In this document: positions 1 through 7,372 of the stretch, one piece after another
How the letters are laid out: each line of letters starts with the position of its first letter
Numbering within the stretch: position 1 is the first letter of the stretch
DNA from: Flavobacteria bacterium RIFCSPLOWO2_12_FULL_31_7
GTDB taxonomy: Bacteria; Bacteroidota; Bacteroidia; Flavobacteriales; Flavobacteriaceae
Length of the DNA stretch: 12,975 nucleotides
NCBI GenBank assembly: GCA_001800945.1
Contig: MGWJ01000049.1
Coordinates: 1-12,975, forward strand
Direction: 5' to 3'
Translations under genes and position numbers: made by a program
Notes under the pieces: model-generated
Told to the model about the DNA's origin: nothing
The model's database searches: none
Seen by the model: the letters and a program-made list of their open reading frames with translations, nothing else

Positions 1-1133
1 TGTACACATATAACTTAGAAACAAAAAAGAAAACGCAATTAACTCATGGGAAATGGGAAGTTCGTGAAGTTGTTTTATCCAAATTAAGTAACTCGTTTTA
101 TATTACAACCACAGAAACGCATCCTGGAAACCGTTCGTTTTATAAGTTAGATATCAATTCGGGTAAAAAAATACCAATTCTGACTAATGATGGCGCCTAT
201 GAAATTGAATTATCTCCAGATGAAACCAAATTAGCTATTCGCTATTCGTACATAAATAAACCATGGGAAGTGTATGTTGCGGATAATAAATCGAATCCAA
301 TTTTAAAACAAATTACGTTTTCAACTTCTTCCAAATTCAAAGAATACAAATGGAAAACGCCAGAAGTAGTTTCGTTCAAAGCAACAGATGGTACTGATGT
401 GTATGCAAGAGTTTATAATCCGAAAGTGGAAAATAAAAATAAAGCGGCTATCATTTTTGTACACGGTGCAGGTTATTTACAAAACGCGCATAAATATTGG
501 AGTACATACCACAGAGAATACATGTTTCATAATTTGTTATCTGATTTAGGTTACACGGTTTTGGACATTGATTACCGCGCAAGTGATGGTTATGGACGAG
601 ATTTTCGTACTGGAATTTACCGTCACATGGGTGGAAAAGATTTGCAAGATCAATTAGATGGAAAAAAATATTTAGTCGAAAAACTAGGAATTGACGCCAA
701 TAAAGTCGGGATTTATGGTGGTTCTTATGGCGGATTCATTACGTTAATGGCATTGTTAACTAAGCCAGGAGAGTTCAAGGCTGGCGCTGCTTTACGTTCT
801 GTAACAGATTGGGCACACTACAATCAAGGTTATACCGCAAATATTTTAAATTTCCCAGAAACAGATCCAGAAGCTTATAAAAAAAGTTCGCCAATATATT
901 TCGCCAATAATTTACAAGACAAATTATTAATGCTTCACGGAATGGTGGATGATAATGTACAATTTCAAGACATTGTCCGAATCACGCAACGTTTTATAGA
1001 ATTAGGTAAAAAAGATTGGGATTTAGCCGTTTTTCCAGTGGAAGCACACGGTTTTCAAAAAACTTATTCTTGGGTTGATGAATACAGAAGAATTTTAGAT
1101 TTATTTAATGAAAATTTATTAGATAAAAAGTAA
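1..1133 (+). CDS. S9 family peptidase (prolyl oligopeptidase / DPP IV type), C-terminal part
   Basis: This is the C-terminal 376 residues of a serine peptidase; the frame (codons from base 3) is open to the left edge, so the true start lies outside the window. A GTG at 270 is an internal valine, because the frame upstream reads as good propeller-like protein. The alpha/beta-hydrolase domain contains FVHGAG, the nucleophile motif GGSYGGF (Ser codon 723-725), an Asp in VDDNV (948-950, first Asp by analogy with DPP IV) and a His in EAHGF (1047-1049), so the catalytic triad appears complete. The first hundred or so visible residues fit the end of the beta-propeller that gates the active site in this family. 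Such enzymes cleave short peptides, often after proline, usually in the periplasm of these bacteria; the signal peptide would lie outside the window. Its stop overlaps the ATG of the next gene by one base (TAATG), which suggests cotranscription. Confidence 0.93.
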   Translation, partial: YTYNLETKKKTQLTHGKWEVREVVLSKLSNSFYITTTETHPGNRSFYKLDINSGKKIPILTNDGAYEIELSPDETKLAIRYSYINKPWEVYVADNKSNPILKQITFSTSSKFKEYKWKTPEVVSFKATDGTDVYARVYNPKVENKNKAAIIFVHGAGYLQNAHKYWSTYHREYMFHNLLSDLGYTVLDIDYRASDGYGRDFRTGIYRHMGGKDLQDQLDGKKYLVEKLGIDANKVGIYGGSYGGFITLMALLTKPGEFKAGAALRSVTDWAHYNQGYTANILNFPETDPEAYKKSSPIYFANNLQDKLLMLHGMVDDNVQFQDIVRITQRFIELGKKDWDLAVFPVEAHGFQKTYSWVDEYRRILDLFNENLLDKK

Positions 1134-1555
1134 TGGAAATTCGTATTTTAACTCAAAAAGTAGAAATGTTAGCCCATTTGGATATTATTAAACAATTGTA
1201 TCCAGATTTTACATTAGAAAAATATGGCACACTTTTAGACGAGATGTTACAAGCCAATTACCAACAAGTAATCGTTACAAAAAACAAACAAACCATTGCT
1301 TTAACTGGAGTTTGGATTGGTACAAAATTATGGTCTGGAAAATATATAGAAATTGATAGTTTTGTGGTACATCAGGATTTTAGAGGCCAAAAAATTGGTG
1401 ATATTTTAATTGCAGAAGTACATAAAATTGCAAATAAAGAAAATGCGAATCAAATTGTGTTAGATGCATTTACAACAAATTTCTCTGCTGGAAAATTTTA
1501 TATCAATCACGGTTTTCAGCCTAAAGGATTTCATTTTGTTAAAATTTTAAAATAA
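1133..1555 (+). CDS. GNAT family N-acetyltransferase
   Basis: A 140-residue protein of usual length for a single-domain GNAT enzyme, which transfers an acetyl group from acetyl-CoA to an amine. The acetyl-CoA pyrophosphate-binding motif A is visible as RGQKIG at residues 84-89, preceded by the beta-4 strand (IEIDSFVVH, 73-80). The C-terminal part has the usual beta-5/alpha-4 features: a strand QIVLDAF (107-113), then SAGKFYINHGFQ (118-129), where the Tyr-x-x-x-Gly-Phe pattern matches the family's conserved end. The substrate cannot be told from the sequence. The ATG overlaps the stop of the S9 peptidase gene, so translation is probably coupled. The protein is likely cytoplasmic, as no signal peptide is present. 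Confidence 0.9.
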   Translation: MEIRILTQKVEMLAHLDIIKQLYPDFTLEKYGTLLDEMLQANYQQVIVTKNKQTIALTGVWIGTKLWSGKYIEIDSFVVHQDFRGQKIGDILIAEVHKIANKENANQIVLDAFTTNFSAGKFYINHGFQPKGFHFVKILK

Positions 1556-1560
1556 AAATA

Positions 1561-2004
1561 ATGAAAATATTTGCATTAATTTTAGTAGCCTTTTTCAATA
1601 TGAATTCTTGTTCTTCTGAAAAAGTAAGCCAAGAAGCGAAACAGTATATAGAAAAAATAACCTATCAAAATTGGGTGGGTGGTGTAAAAGGCGCTGGCGG
1701 AGGAACTATTCTAAATATTACACTATTAAAAGCTTTACCTTCGAATATGGAATTGATAAAGATTCAATTTCAAGAAAGAGAAGGCGTTATCACAAAAGTT
1801 GATGAATTGTCTTATCAATCTGCTATCCGACGATTTGATAATATGAAAGAAACTGTTCCAACTCCAACAATTAAAACCAATTTGAAACCTAATCAAGCTA
1901 AGGTTTTTTTTAGAATTAATGAAAAGGAAAACTTTGTAATAATTGATGAAGTAAAAGAATTGCCAATGTTGATGTATCCGTCCGCTAAACCAAGAAATAA
2001 TTAA
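1561..2004 (+). CDS. Small putative lipoprotein, unknown function
   Basis: A 147-residue protein that I do not recognise by name. It starts with a short Lys plus hydrophobic stretch (residues 2-12), then Asn-Met-Asn-Ser-Cys with Cys17 as the likely lipidated residue. The -3 Met and -2 Asn make this a loose lipobox, so type II signal cleavage is plausible rather than certain. A glycine-rich segment follows (NWVGGVKGAGGG, about residues 37-48), after which the sequence alternates charged and hydrophobic residues as in a beta-rich domain. I have the impression that the WVGG...GGG segment recurs in uncharacterised flavobacterial proteins; a search would settle it. It lies five bases after the acetyltransferase gene, so it is probably on the same transcript. 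It is followed by a likely promoter for the flippase gene. Confidence 0.8.
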   Translation: MKIFALILVAFFNMNSCSSEKVSQEAKQYIEKITYQNWVGGVKGAGGGTILNITLLKALPSNMELIKIQFQEREGVITKVDELSYQSAIRRFDNMKETVPTPTIKTNLKPNQAKVFFRINEKENFVIIDEVKELPMLMYPSAKPRNN

Positions 2005-2005
2005 C

Positions 2006-2013
2006 TATTTTTG
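2006..2013 (+). promoter_or_regulatory. Candidate -7 promoter element (TAnnTTTG) for the flippase operon
   Basis: TATTTTTG matches the Bacteroidota -7 consensus TAnnTTTG exactly. It lies just after the stop of the lipoprotein gene and about 45 bases before the TTG start of the flippase. No TTG sits at the expected -33 spacing, and the motif is easy to meet by chance in A/T-rich DNA, so support is modest. Confidence 0.3.
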
Positions 2014-2057
2014 TAGGCTATTTTAGTCAAAAATGGTTTAAATCTAATAAATACAAA

Positions 2058-3557
2058 TTGAGCGCGAATAAAAGACTTTTAAAACAAACCCTTATTTATG
2101 GTATTGCTACTGTATTGCCTCGTGTAATCAGTTTTTTATTAGTGGGTTTACATACAGATTTAATGCCAAAAGTAGCATACGGAGAAATTACAATTCTGTT
2201 AGCCTATATGATATTTTTTAATGTCATTTTATCCTACGGAATGGAAACCGCCTTTTTTAGATTTTACCATAAAGAAGACGCAAACAATAGTGAAATTGCC
2301 AAACAAAATAAGAATGAAGTGGTAAGCACGGCCACAGTTTCTATTTTTTGGAGTACCATTTTGTTTTTATGTGTTACTCTTTTATTTCAAAAAACACTAG
2401 CAAGTTTATTAAACGTTGATAAAGAATACGTAAACTATGCCATTTGGATTTTAGCTTTTGATGCCTTAGTAATCATCCCTTTTTCGAAACTTCGAGCGGA
2501 GCAAAGACCCATAAAATATTCTGTTTTGAAAATCTCAAATGTCATTATAAATATGTTGTTAAACGTGTTTTTATTAGCCATTTTACCCAAATTAGCTCAC
2601 GCCAATCCACAAGGCTTTTGGAGTACTTTCTATTTTGAAGATTACCAAATTGGTTATGTTTTTTTAGCAAATTTAATTGCCAGTTTGTTTACTTTCTTTT
2701 TATTTATGCCCCATTATTTTCAACCGAATTGGTTGTTTAACAAAGTGCTTTGGAAACAAATGCTTCAATATGGTTGGCCTATTTTATTCGCAGGTTTAGC
2801 TTTCGGAATTAATGAACATTTAGATAAAATTTTATTGTCAGAATGGTTAGATCCAGCCACTGCAAAAGCCGCAGTTGGAGCCTATTCAGCTTGTTATAAA
2901 ATCGGTTTGTTTATGGTTTTATTTCGTACTGCTTATACCTTGGGAATCGAGCCGTTTTTCTTCAGTCAAGCTGGAAATGCCAATGCGCCACAAACCTATG
3001 CCACTATCACGAAATACTTTGTCATTTTAGGTTCATTAATTTTATTAGTGGTAGTAGTTTTTGCTGATGTGGTGAAATTCTTTTTAGTAAGACAACCCGA
3101 ATATTGGGAAGCGATGAAAATCGTACCTTTAATCATTATTGCGAATTTCTTTTTAGGAATTTATACGAGTTTGTCGGTTTGGTACAAGTTAATTGATAAA
3201 ACGATAATTGGAGCTTATATTTCAGTAATTGGAGCCATAATTACATTAAGTTTAAATTATATTTTAATTGTAAAATTTAATCTAAGTTATCTAGGTTCAG
3301 CAATTGCCACCATTTGCGCTTATGGAAGTATGATGATAATTTCTTACTTGTTAGGAAGAGAAAAATATCCCATTCCTTTTGAAATGAAAAAGATTTTAAC
3401 CTACCTTTTTGCTTCGATAACTTTAGCTTGTATTTCATTTTATATCGACATTTTTAGAGAAACTTTCATTTTCGGAATACTTGCAATCATTGGGTTTAGT
3501 TATTATATTTACAAAAACGAAAATGAAGTCATTTTAAAAATTATTAAGCGAAAATAG
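2058..3557 (+). CDS. Oligosaccharide flippase (Wzx/MATE-like, MOP superfamily)
   Basis: A 499-residue, very hydrophobic protein with many predicted membrane helices spread along its whole length, the size and layout of polysaccharide/lipid-linked oligosaccharide flippases of the MOP superfamily. The N-terminal segment (KRLLKQTLIYGIATVLPRVISFLLVGLHTDLMP, read in parts at residues 5-37) has the family's pattern of a Lys-rich amphipathic start, an Arg within helix 1 and a Tyr-Gly-Glu (residues 41-43) before helix 2. It likely moves lipid-linked sugar units across the inner membrane for surface glycan assembly; the exact glycan is unknown. The start is a TTG: the frame has no ATG or GTG between the upstream in-frame stop at 1998 and 2058, and the protein beginning there matches the N-terminus I expect for this family. 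A sugar nucleotidyltransferase gene two genes downstream fits a surface-polysaccharide role. Confidence 0.88.
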   Translation: MSANKRLLKQTLIYGIATVLPRVISFLLVGLHTDLMPKVAYGEITILLAYMIFFNVILSYGMETAFFRFYHKEDANNSEIAKQNKNEVVSTATVSIFWSTILFLCVTLLFQKTLASLLNVDKEYVNYAIWILAFDALVIIPFSKLRAEQRPIKYSVLKISNVIINMLLNVFLLAILPKLAHANPQGFWSTFYFEDYQIGYVFLANLIASLFTFFLFMPHYFQPNWLFNKVLWKQMLQYGWPILFAGLAFGINEHLDKILLSEWLDPATAKAAVGAYSACYKIGLFMVLFRTAYTLGIEPFFFSQAGNANAPQTYATITKYFVILGSLILLVVVVFADVVKFFLVRQPEYWEAMKIVPLIIIANFFLGIYTSLSVWYKLIDKTIIGAYISVIGAIITLSLNYILIVKFNLSYLGSAIATICAYGSMMIISYLLGREKYPIPFEMKKILTYLFASITLACISFYIDIFRETFIFGILAIIGFSYYIYKNENEVILKIIKRK

Positions 3558-3570
3558 AATACTATATTTT

Positions 3571-3654
3571 GCGAAAAACCTTCGCAACTTTGAGGTCTTA
3601 AAATAAATAAATAAACCTTGCGAACTTCGCGAAAAACCTTCGTGACTTTGCGGT
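3571..3654. repeat. Intergenic direct repeats (CCTTnGnnACTTnG units)
   Basis: The gap between the flippase and dut holds two 26-bp direct repeats, 3571-3596 and 3629-3654, that match at 23 of 26 positions and share GCGAAAAACCTTCG. A third, shorter unit lies between them. Taking only the core, three 16-base units align: 3579-3594, 3616-3631 and 3637-3652, each CCTT-x-G-x-x-ACTT-x-G-x-G. I recall sequence of this type as a common intergenic repeat in Flavobacterium genomes. Spacing is uneven, so it is not a CRISPR array. Confidence 0.75.
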
Positions 3655-3669
3655 AAAAAAATTAAAAAA

Positions 3670-4104
3670 ATGCAAATAAAAATCATCAATAAATCACAAC
3701 ATCCCTTACCAAACTATGAAACTAACGCTTCAGCTGGAATGGATTTACGTGCGAATTTAACCGAATCAATTACATTAAAACCTTTAGAAAGAACATTAGT
3801 AAAAACCGGACTTTTTATCGAATTACCTATTGGTTTCGAAGCACAAGTTCGTCCTCGTAGTGGGTTAGCTTTCAAAAAAGGAATTACGGTTTTAAATTCT
3901 CCAGGAACGGTTGATGCTGATTATCGTGGCGAAATTGGTGTAATTTTAGTAAATTTATCTAATGAAGATTTCATCATCGAAAACGGAGAAAGAATTGCTC
4001 AATTAATCATCGCAAAACACGAACGCGCTGAATGGCAAGAAACTATCGAACTAACCGAAACCTCAAGAGGTGAAGGCGGATTTGGTAGCACTGGAGTAAA
4101 ATAA
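3670..4104 (+). CDS. dut: dUTP diphosphatase (dUTPase)
   Basis: Hydrolyses dUTP to dUMP and pyrophosphate, which keeps uracil out of DNA and supplies dUMP for thymidylate synthesis; a cytoplasmic homotrimer in this family. All five conserved motifs are present in order: AGMDLRA (22-28), RPRSGLA (61-67), GTVDADYRGEI (79-89) with the likely catalytic-water Asp82 and substrate-stacking Tyr85, GERIAQLII (107-115), and the glycine-rich C-terminal RGEGGFGSTG (133-142), which closes over the nucleotide. At 144 residues it has the usual length. It sits inside an otherwise envelope-related gene run, an arrangement I recall as common in Flavobacteriia, so its position gives no hint of a special role. 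Confidence 0.97.
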   Translation: MQIKIINKSQHPLPNYETNASAGMDLRANLTESITLKPLERTLVKTGLFIELPIGFEAQVRPRSGLAFKKGITVLNSPGTVDADYRGEIGVILVNLSNEDFIIENGERIAQLIIAKHERAEWQETIELTETSRGEGGFGSTGVK

Positions 4105-4107
4105 GAG

Positions 4108-4134
4108 TTCAGTTTACAGTAATTAGTGTTCAGA
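4108..4134. repeat. Short repeat GTTCAG...GTTCAG between dut and the nucleotidyltransferase gene
   Basis: The dut-nucleotidyltransferase gap starts with GTTCAGTTTACAGTAATTAG then TGTTCAG, i.e. near-tandem copies of a (G/T)TTCAGT / TACAGT unit. I recall CAGT-rich stretches of this kind in flavobacterial intergenic DNA. No promoter or hairpin is evident in the remaining bases to 4168. Confidence 0.35.
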
Positions 4135-4168
4135 CTAAAAAACAATATACATTATACAATAAAATAAC

Positions 4169-5179
4169 ATGAAAATAATCGTACCAATGGCGGGTCGTGG
4201 TTCACGCCTTCGCCCACATACTTTAACTATACCAAAACCATTAATTCCAATTGCAGGAAAACCAATCGTACATCGTTTGGTGGAAGATATTGCGAAAGTT
4301 ATCAATCAGCCTATTGATGAAGTAGCTTTTATCATTCATGAAAGTTTTGGTGCTCAGGTGGAAAAAGATTTATTAGCAATTGCTACAAAAATCGGAGCAA
4401 AAGGAACTATTTATTATCAAAATGAAGCTTTAGGAACAGGTCACGCGATTATGTGCGCGAAAGATTCTTTATCTGGTCCTGCAGTTATCGCTTACGCCGA
4501 TACTTTAATTCGTGCTGATTTTGAATTAGATGCTACTGCCGATTCTGTAATTTGGGTAAAACAAGTGGATCAACCAGAAGCTTTTGGTGTGGTAAACTTA
4601 AATGACAATGGTGAAATCATCGAATTAGTAGAAAAACCAAAAGAATTTGTTTCAGATTTAGCGGTAATCGGAATTTATTATTTTAAAGATATAGCGGTTT
4701 TAAAAAATGAATTGCAATCGGTTTTAGATAATAATATCATACATGGTGGCGAATACCAAATTAATGATGGTATCAAACAAATGATGGCAAAAGGCATGAA
4801 ATTCGTACCAGGAAAAGTAGACGAGTGGATGGATTGCGGAAACAAAGATGTAACGGTTGATACCAACAACAGAATGTTAGGTTTCTTACATGAAGATGGT
4901 GAAGATTTAGTAGCTGTAGATGTACGTTTAGATAATTCACAAATCATTCAACCTTGTTTTATTGATGAAGATGTGTATATTATTGATTCAGTAATCGGAC
5001 CAAATGTTTCAATAGGGAAAGGTTCGCATATTCAAAATAGTAAAATCAAAAACAGTTTAATTCAAACGCACGCACATATTAAAAATGCGAAGTTAGATAA
5101 CGCCATGATTGGTAATCACGTAAACTATAATGGAGAATTTAAGTCTGTAAGTTTAGGCGACTATTCAACTATGGAATAA
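4169..5179 (+). CDS. Sugar-phosphate nucleotidyltransferase (RmlA/GlmU-like)
   Basis: A 336-residue enzyme that joins an NTP to a sugar-1-phosphate to make a nucleotide sugar. The N-terminal Rossmann-like domain opens with the signature GRGSRLRPHTLTIPK (9-23), which binds the nucleotide triphosphate, with Lys23 as the usual catalytic lysine. Other family marks are EALGTGHAI (86-94), YAD (109-111, metal-binding Asp in the place of the more common GD), VEKP (154-157) and EWMDCGN (219-225). From about residue 265 the hexapeptide-like pattern VIGPNVSIGKGSHI and what follows suggest a short left-handed beta-helix at the C-terminus. Such C-terminal helices occur in the longer glucose-1-phosphate thymidylyltransferase and GDP-mannose enzymes; which sugar and base are used here cannot be read from the sequence. 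Together with the flippase two genes upstream it suggests a surface-glycan route. Confidence 0.9.
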   Translation: MKIIVPMAGRGSRLRPHTLTIPKPLIPIAGKPIVHRLVEDIAKVINQPIDEVAFIIHESFGAQVEKDLLAIATKIGAKGTIYYQNEALGTGHAIMCAKDSLSGPAVIAYADTLIRADFELDATADSVIWVKQVDQPEAFGVVNLNDNGEIIELVEKPKEFVSDLAVIGIYYFKDIAVLKNELQSVLDNNIIHGGEYQINDGIKQMMAKGMKFVPGKVDEWMDCGNKDVTVDTNNRMLGFLHEDGEDLVAVDVRLDNSQIIQPCFIDEDVYIIDSVIGPNVSIGKGSHIQNSKIKNSLIQTHAHIKNAKLDNAMIGNHVNYNGEFKSVSLGDYSTME

Positions 5180-5197
5180 TTTTTGATTACTTTTAAT

Positions 5198-5224
5198 CCT
5201 GCAAGGTTTTGAGAACCTTGTGGG
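5198..5224 (+). terminator. Hairpin between nucleotidyltransferase and TPR genes, possible terminator or repeat
   Basis: An 11-bp stem (5198-5208 with 5214-5224) around loop TTGAG: the inner seven pairs CAAGGTT/AACCTTG are perfect, and the outer four are G-T, T-G, C-G, C-G. It is followed at 5231-5236 by a short T-run after a few other bases, so it could weaken or stop transcription, but the T-run is not directly adjacent. It may equally be one of the intergenic palindromes common in these genomes. Confidence 0.45.
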
Positions 5225-5254
5225 TATAAATTTTTAACTGTTTTTCACATTTAA

Positions 5255-6568
5255 ATGAAAAAAATAATAGCTTTTCTTTTCCTTTTTCAGTTTTCTTTCG
5301 GACAAGTTAATCCAGAAGAAGTGGAAACTACGCAAAATGAATTCGAAAATAATTTTTACGAAGCTTTAAAACAAAAAGCCATTGAAAATTATGATAAAGC
5401 TATTGTTGCATTAGAAAAATGTTTGCAAAAAGAACCCAATAATCCAGAAGTTCACTATCAATTAGGAGTCAATTATCTGAATCAAAAAAATTACGTGGAA
5501 GCTGAAAATGCCTTTCAAAAAGCGGTTGATTTAGAACCTAAGCAACGTTGGTATTGGAATGGTTTGTATGATGTGTATTACCAAACTAAAAATTTCAATA
5601 AATCCATTCCGATTGTTGAAAAATTAACAACTTTCGACGTCAATATGAAAGAAGATTTAGTGTCGTTGTACATGACTACACAACAATTCGACAAAGCCAA
5701 AATGGTCATCGAAGATATTGAAAGCAAAGGTACATTAACCAAAGCTATGGAAATGTATCAAATGCAAATTCAAAACATGCAAAAAGACGTTAAGCCTAAG
5801 GTTGGCGATTTAGAACAAGCCATAAAAATCAATCCCAAAGCAGAACAACATTATATTGATTTGATTTATCAATATTCTGCAACTAACCAAGAAGGAAAAG
5901 CCTTTGAAACCGCATTAATTTTAGAAAAAGAAATTCCAAATTCGGATATGGTTCATGTCAGTTTAGTGAAATTTTATATTAATGATAATAATATTTCTAA
6001 AGCAACTGAATCTTATAAAAGAGTAGTGAAAAGCACTAAAATCGACTTTAAAATCAAACACAGAGTATTAAACGAGTATTTAATTTTTGCTACAAAAAAT
6101 CCGCAATTGCTAACAGAAATTGACAACACATTAACGTATTTTGATAATAGTGTTGGAATGGACGTGAATAAAGAGTTAGGTAAGTTTTTTTACAATAAAA
6201 ATAATTTCGAGTTGGCCCAAAAATACATGGAAAAGGCCACGTCGAATGATATGGAAACCATAGATTTGCTTTTGAATATTTACGATTTCAATCAGCAATA
6301 TGAAAAAATGGTCAAAAAATCAGAGGAATACATTGATTTGTTTCCCACCAAAGCCAATTTGTATTACTATGCCGGAAAAGGAAATAACAACTTAAAAAAC
6401 TTTAAAAAAGCAAAAGATTTTTTAGAAATGGGAATCGATTATGTAATTGATAATCCAAATTTAGAAATCGGATTTTGCAAACAATTTATAATTTGTGCCG
6501 AAGGATTATCAGACACGAAAACAAAACAAACTTATCAAAAAAGATTAGATGCGCTATCTAAAAAATAA
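5255..6568 (+). CDS. Secreted tetratricopeptide-repeat protein
   Basis: A 437-residue protein with a signal peptide (KK at 2-3, hydrophobic core 4-15, cleavage probably near Gly16-Gln17, typical for Bacteroidota), so it is likely periplasmic. TPR repeats are clearest at about residues 40-107: the segment AIENYDKAIVALEKCLQKEP followed by NPEVHYQLGVNYLNQKNYVE has the Ala/Gly, Tyr and Pro spacing of a TPR helix pair, and a second pair runs on from EAENAFQKAVDLEP. More degenerate helical repeats fill the rest, ending with another TPR-like pair near 365-395. TPR proteins usually scaffold protein complexes and no enzyme motif is seen. The next gene follows with one base between (stop at 6568, ATG at 6570), so this gene and the DUF4292 lipoprotein gene are probably translated together and their products may act together. 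Confidence 0.85.
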   Translation: MKKIIAFLFLFQFSFGQVNPEEVETTQNEFENNFYEALKQKAIENYDKAIVALEKCLQKEPNNPEVHYQLGVNYLNQKNYVEAENAFQKAVDLEPKQRWYWNGLYDVYYQTKNFNKSIPIVEKLTTFDVNMKEDLVSLYMTTQQFDKAKMVIEDIESKGTLTKAMEMYQMQIQNMQKDVKPKVGDLEQAIKINPKAEQHYIDLIYQYSATNQEGKAFETALILEKEIPNSDMVHVSLVKFYINDNNISKATESYKRVVKSTKIDFKIKHRVLNEYLIFATKNPQLLTEIDNTLTYFDNSVGMDVNKELGKFFYNKNNFELAQKYMEKATSNDMETIDLLLNIYDFNQQYEKMVKKSEEYIDLFPTKANLYYYAGKGNNNLKNFKKAKDFLEMGIDYVIDNPNLEIGFCKQFIICAEGLSDTKTKQTYQKRLDALSKK

Positions 6569-6569
6569 T

Positions 6570-7349
6570 ATGAGAAAATATATTACATTCACTTTAGTTT
6601 TATTGGTAATTGCCGCTTGTAAAACTAAAAAAACAGTAGCAGAACAAATAGTTTCGGAACAAGCTGTAACTAAAAACAAAGCCAAAGAAATTATTCAAAA
6701 ACATTATGAAAACCTATTGAGTTTTGAAACGGCTTCTATTCGTTCTTCTGCGGATTATGAAGACAAAAAACAATCTATTTCAATTAATGCCGATATCCGA
6801 ATCAAAAAAGATGAAATCATATGGATTAATTTGAAATTTTTCGGAATTCCGATGGCAAAAGCTTTTATTACGCCAACTCGTGTAAGTTATTACGAAAAAG
6901 CCAACAATACGTATTTTGATGGAAATTATTCTATTTTAACCAAAATGTTAGGTACCGATTTAGATTTTCAAAAAGTGCAAAATTTACTTTTAGGAAGACC
7001 AATTGATAATTTAACTAAAGAAGAATTTATCGCAGAAATTGCCGATAATTTATTCCAATTGAAATCGAAAAACAAAACGGATATCGAAAAATCCTTCAGT
7101 TTTGAAACGGCAAATTATTTATTAAAAAAGCAATTTATTAACCAAACCTCTAAAAACAGAAACGTGTTAGTAAATTATCCTTCTTTTACAAATCAAGACA
7201 ATATGTTCTTGCCAACAGGCGTTTCTATTTTAGCCAATCAACAAGATCAGGTGAAAATTAATGTAGAATATAAAAAAATTACGTTTAATGAGCCTTTATC
7301 TTATCCTTATTCTATTCCGGATGGTTATTCTCAAATAAAAATAGATTAA
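6570..7349 (+). CDS. DUF4292 lipoprotein (possible LolA/LolB-like fold)
   Basis: A 259-residue lipoprotein. I chose the ATG at 6570 rather than the in-frame ATG at 6549 because the resulting N-terminus, MRKYITFTLVLLVIAAC, is a clean type II signal with lipobox Val-Ile-Ala-Ala-Cys, and because 6549 would overlap the TPR gene by 20 bases. The body matches my memory of flavobacterial DUF4292 proteins, with the stretches IRIKKDEIIWINLKFFGIP (about 75-93), ARAFITPTRVSYYEKANNTYF-like sequence near 95-115, and LLGRPIDNLT (about 140-149). I believe this family is related to the LolA/LolB lipoprotein-carrier fold, which would fit a membrane-anchored beta-rich protein that handles lipid or lipoproteins at the outer membrane; that role is inference. 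It is tightly coupled to the TPR gene and 23 bases before the EnvC-like gene. Confidence 0.85.
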   Translation: MRKYITFTLVLLVIAACKTKKTVAEQIVSEQAVTKNKAKEIIQKHYENLLSFETASIRSSADYEDKKQSISINADIRIKKDEIIWINLKFFGIPMAKAFITPTRVSYYEKANNTYFDGNYSILTKMLGTDLDFQKVQNLLLGRPIDNLTKEEFIAEIADNLFQLKSKNKTDIEKSFSFETANYLLKKQFINQTSKNRNVLVNYPSFTNQDNMFLPTGVSILANQQDQVKINVEYKKITFNEPLSYPYSIPDGYSQIKID

Positions 7350-7372
7350 TTTCGCAAAAAAAAAATTCTAGC

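Noticed and set aside
270..1133. A separate 287-residue gene starting at GTG 270
   Set aside because: The same frame is open to the left edge and encodes plausible S9 peptidase sequence, so the GTG is an internal codon.
3571..3654. CRISPR-like array
   Set aside because: Units are spaced 37 and 21 bases apart, are imperfect and few, and no cas gene is present.
6549..6569. ATG at 6549 as the start of the DUF4292 gene
   Set aside because: It would place seven residues, including two Asn and a Lys, before a clean lipoprotein signal and overlap the TPR gene; ATG 6570 is better.
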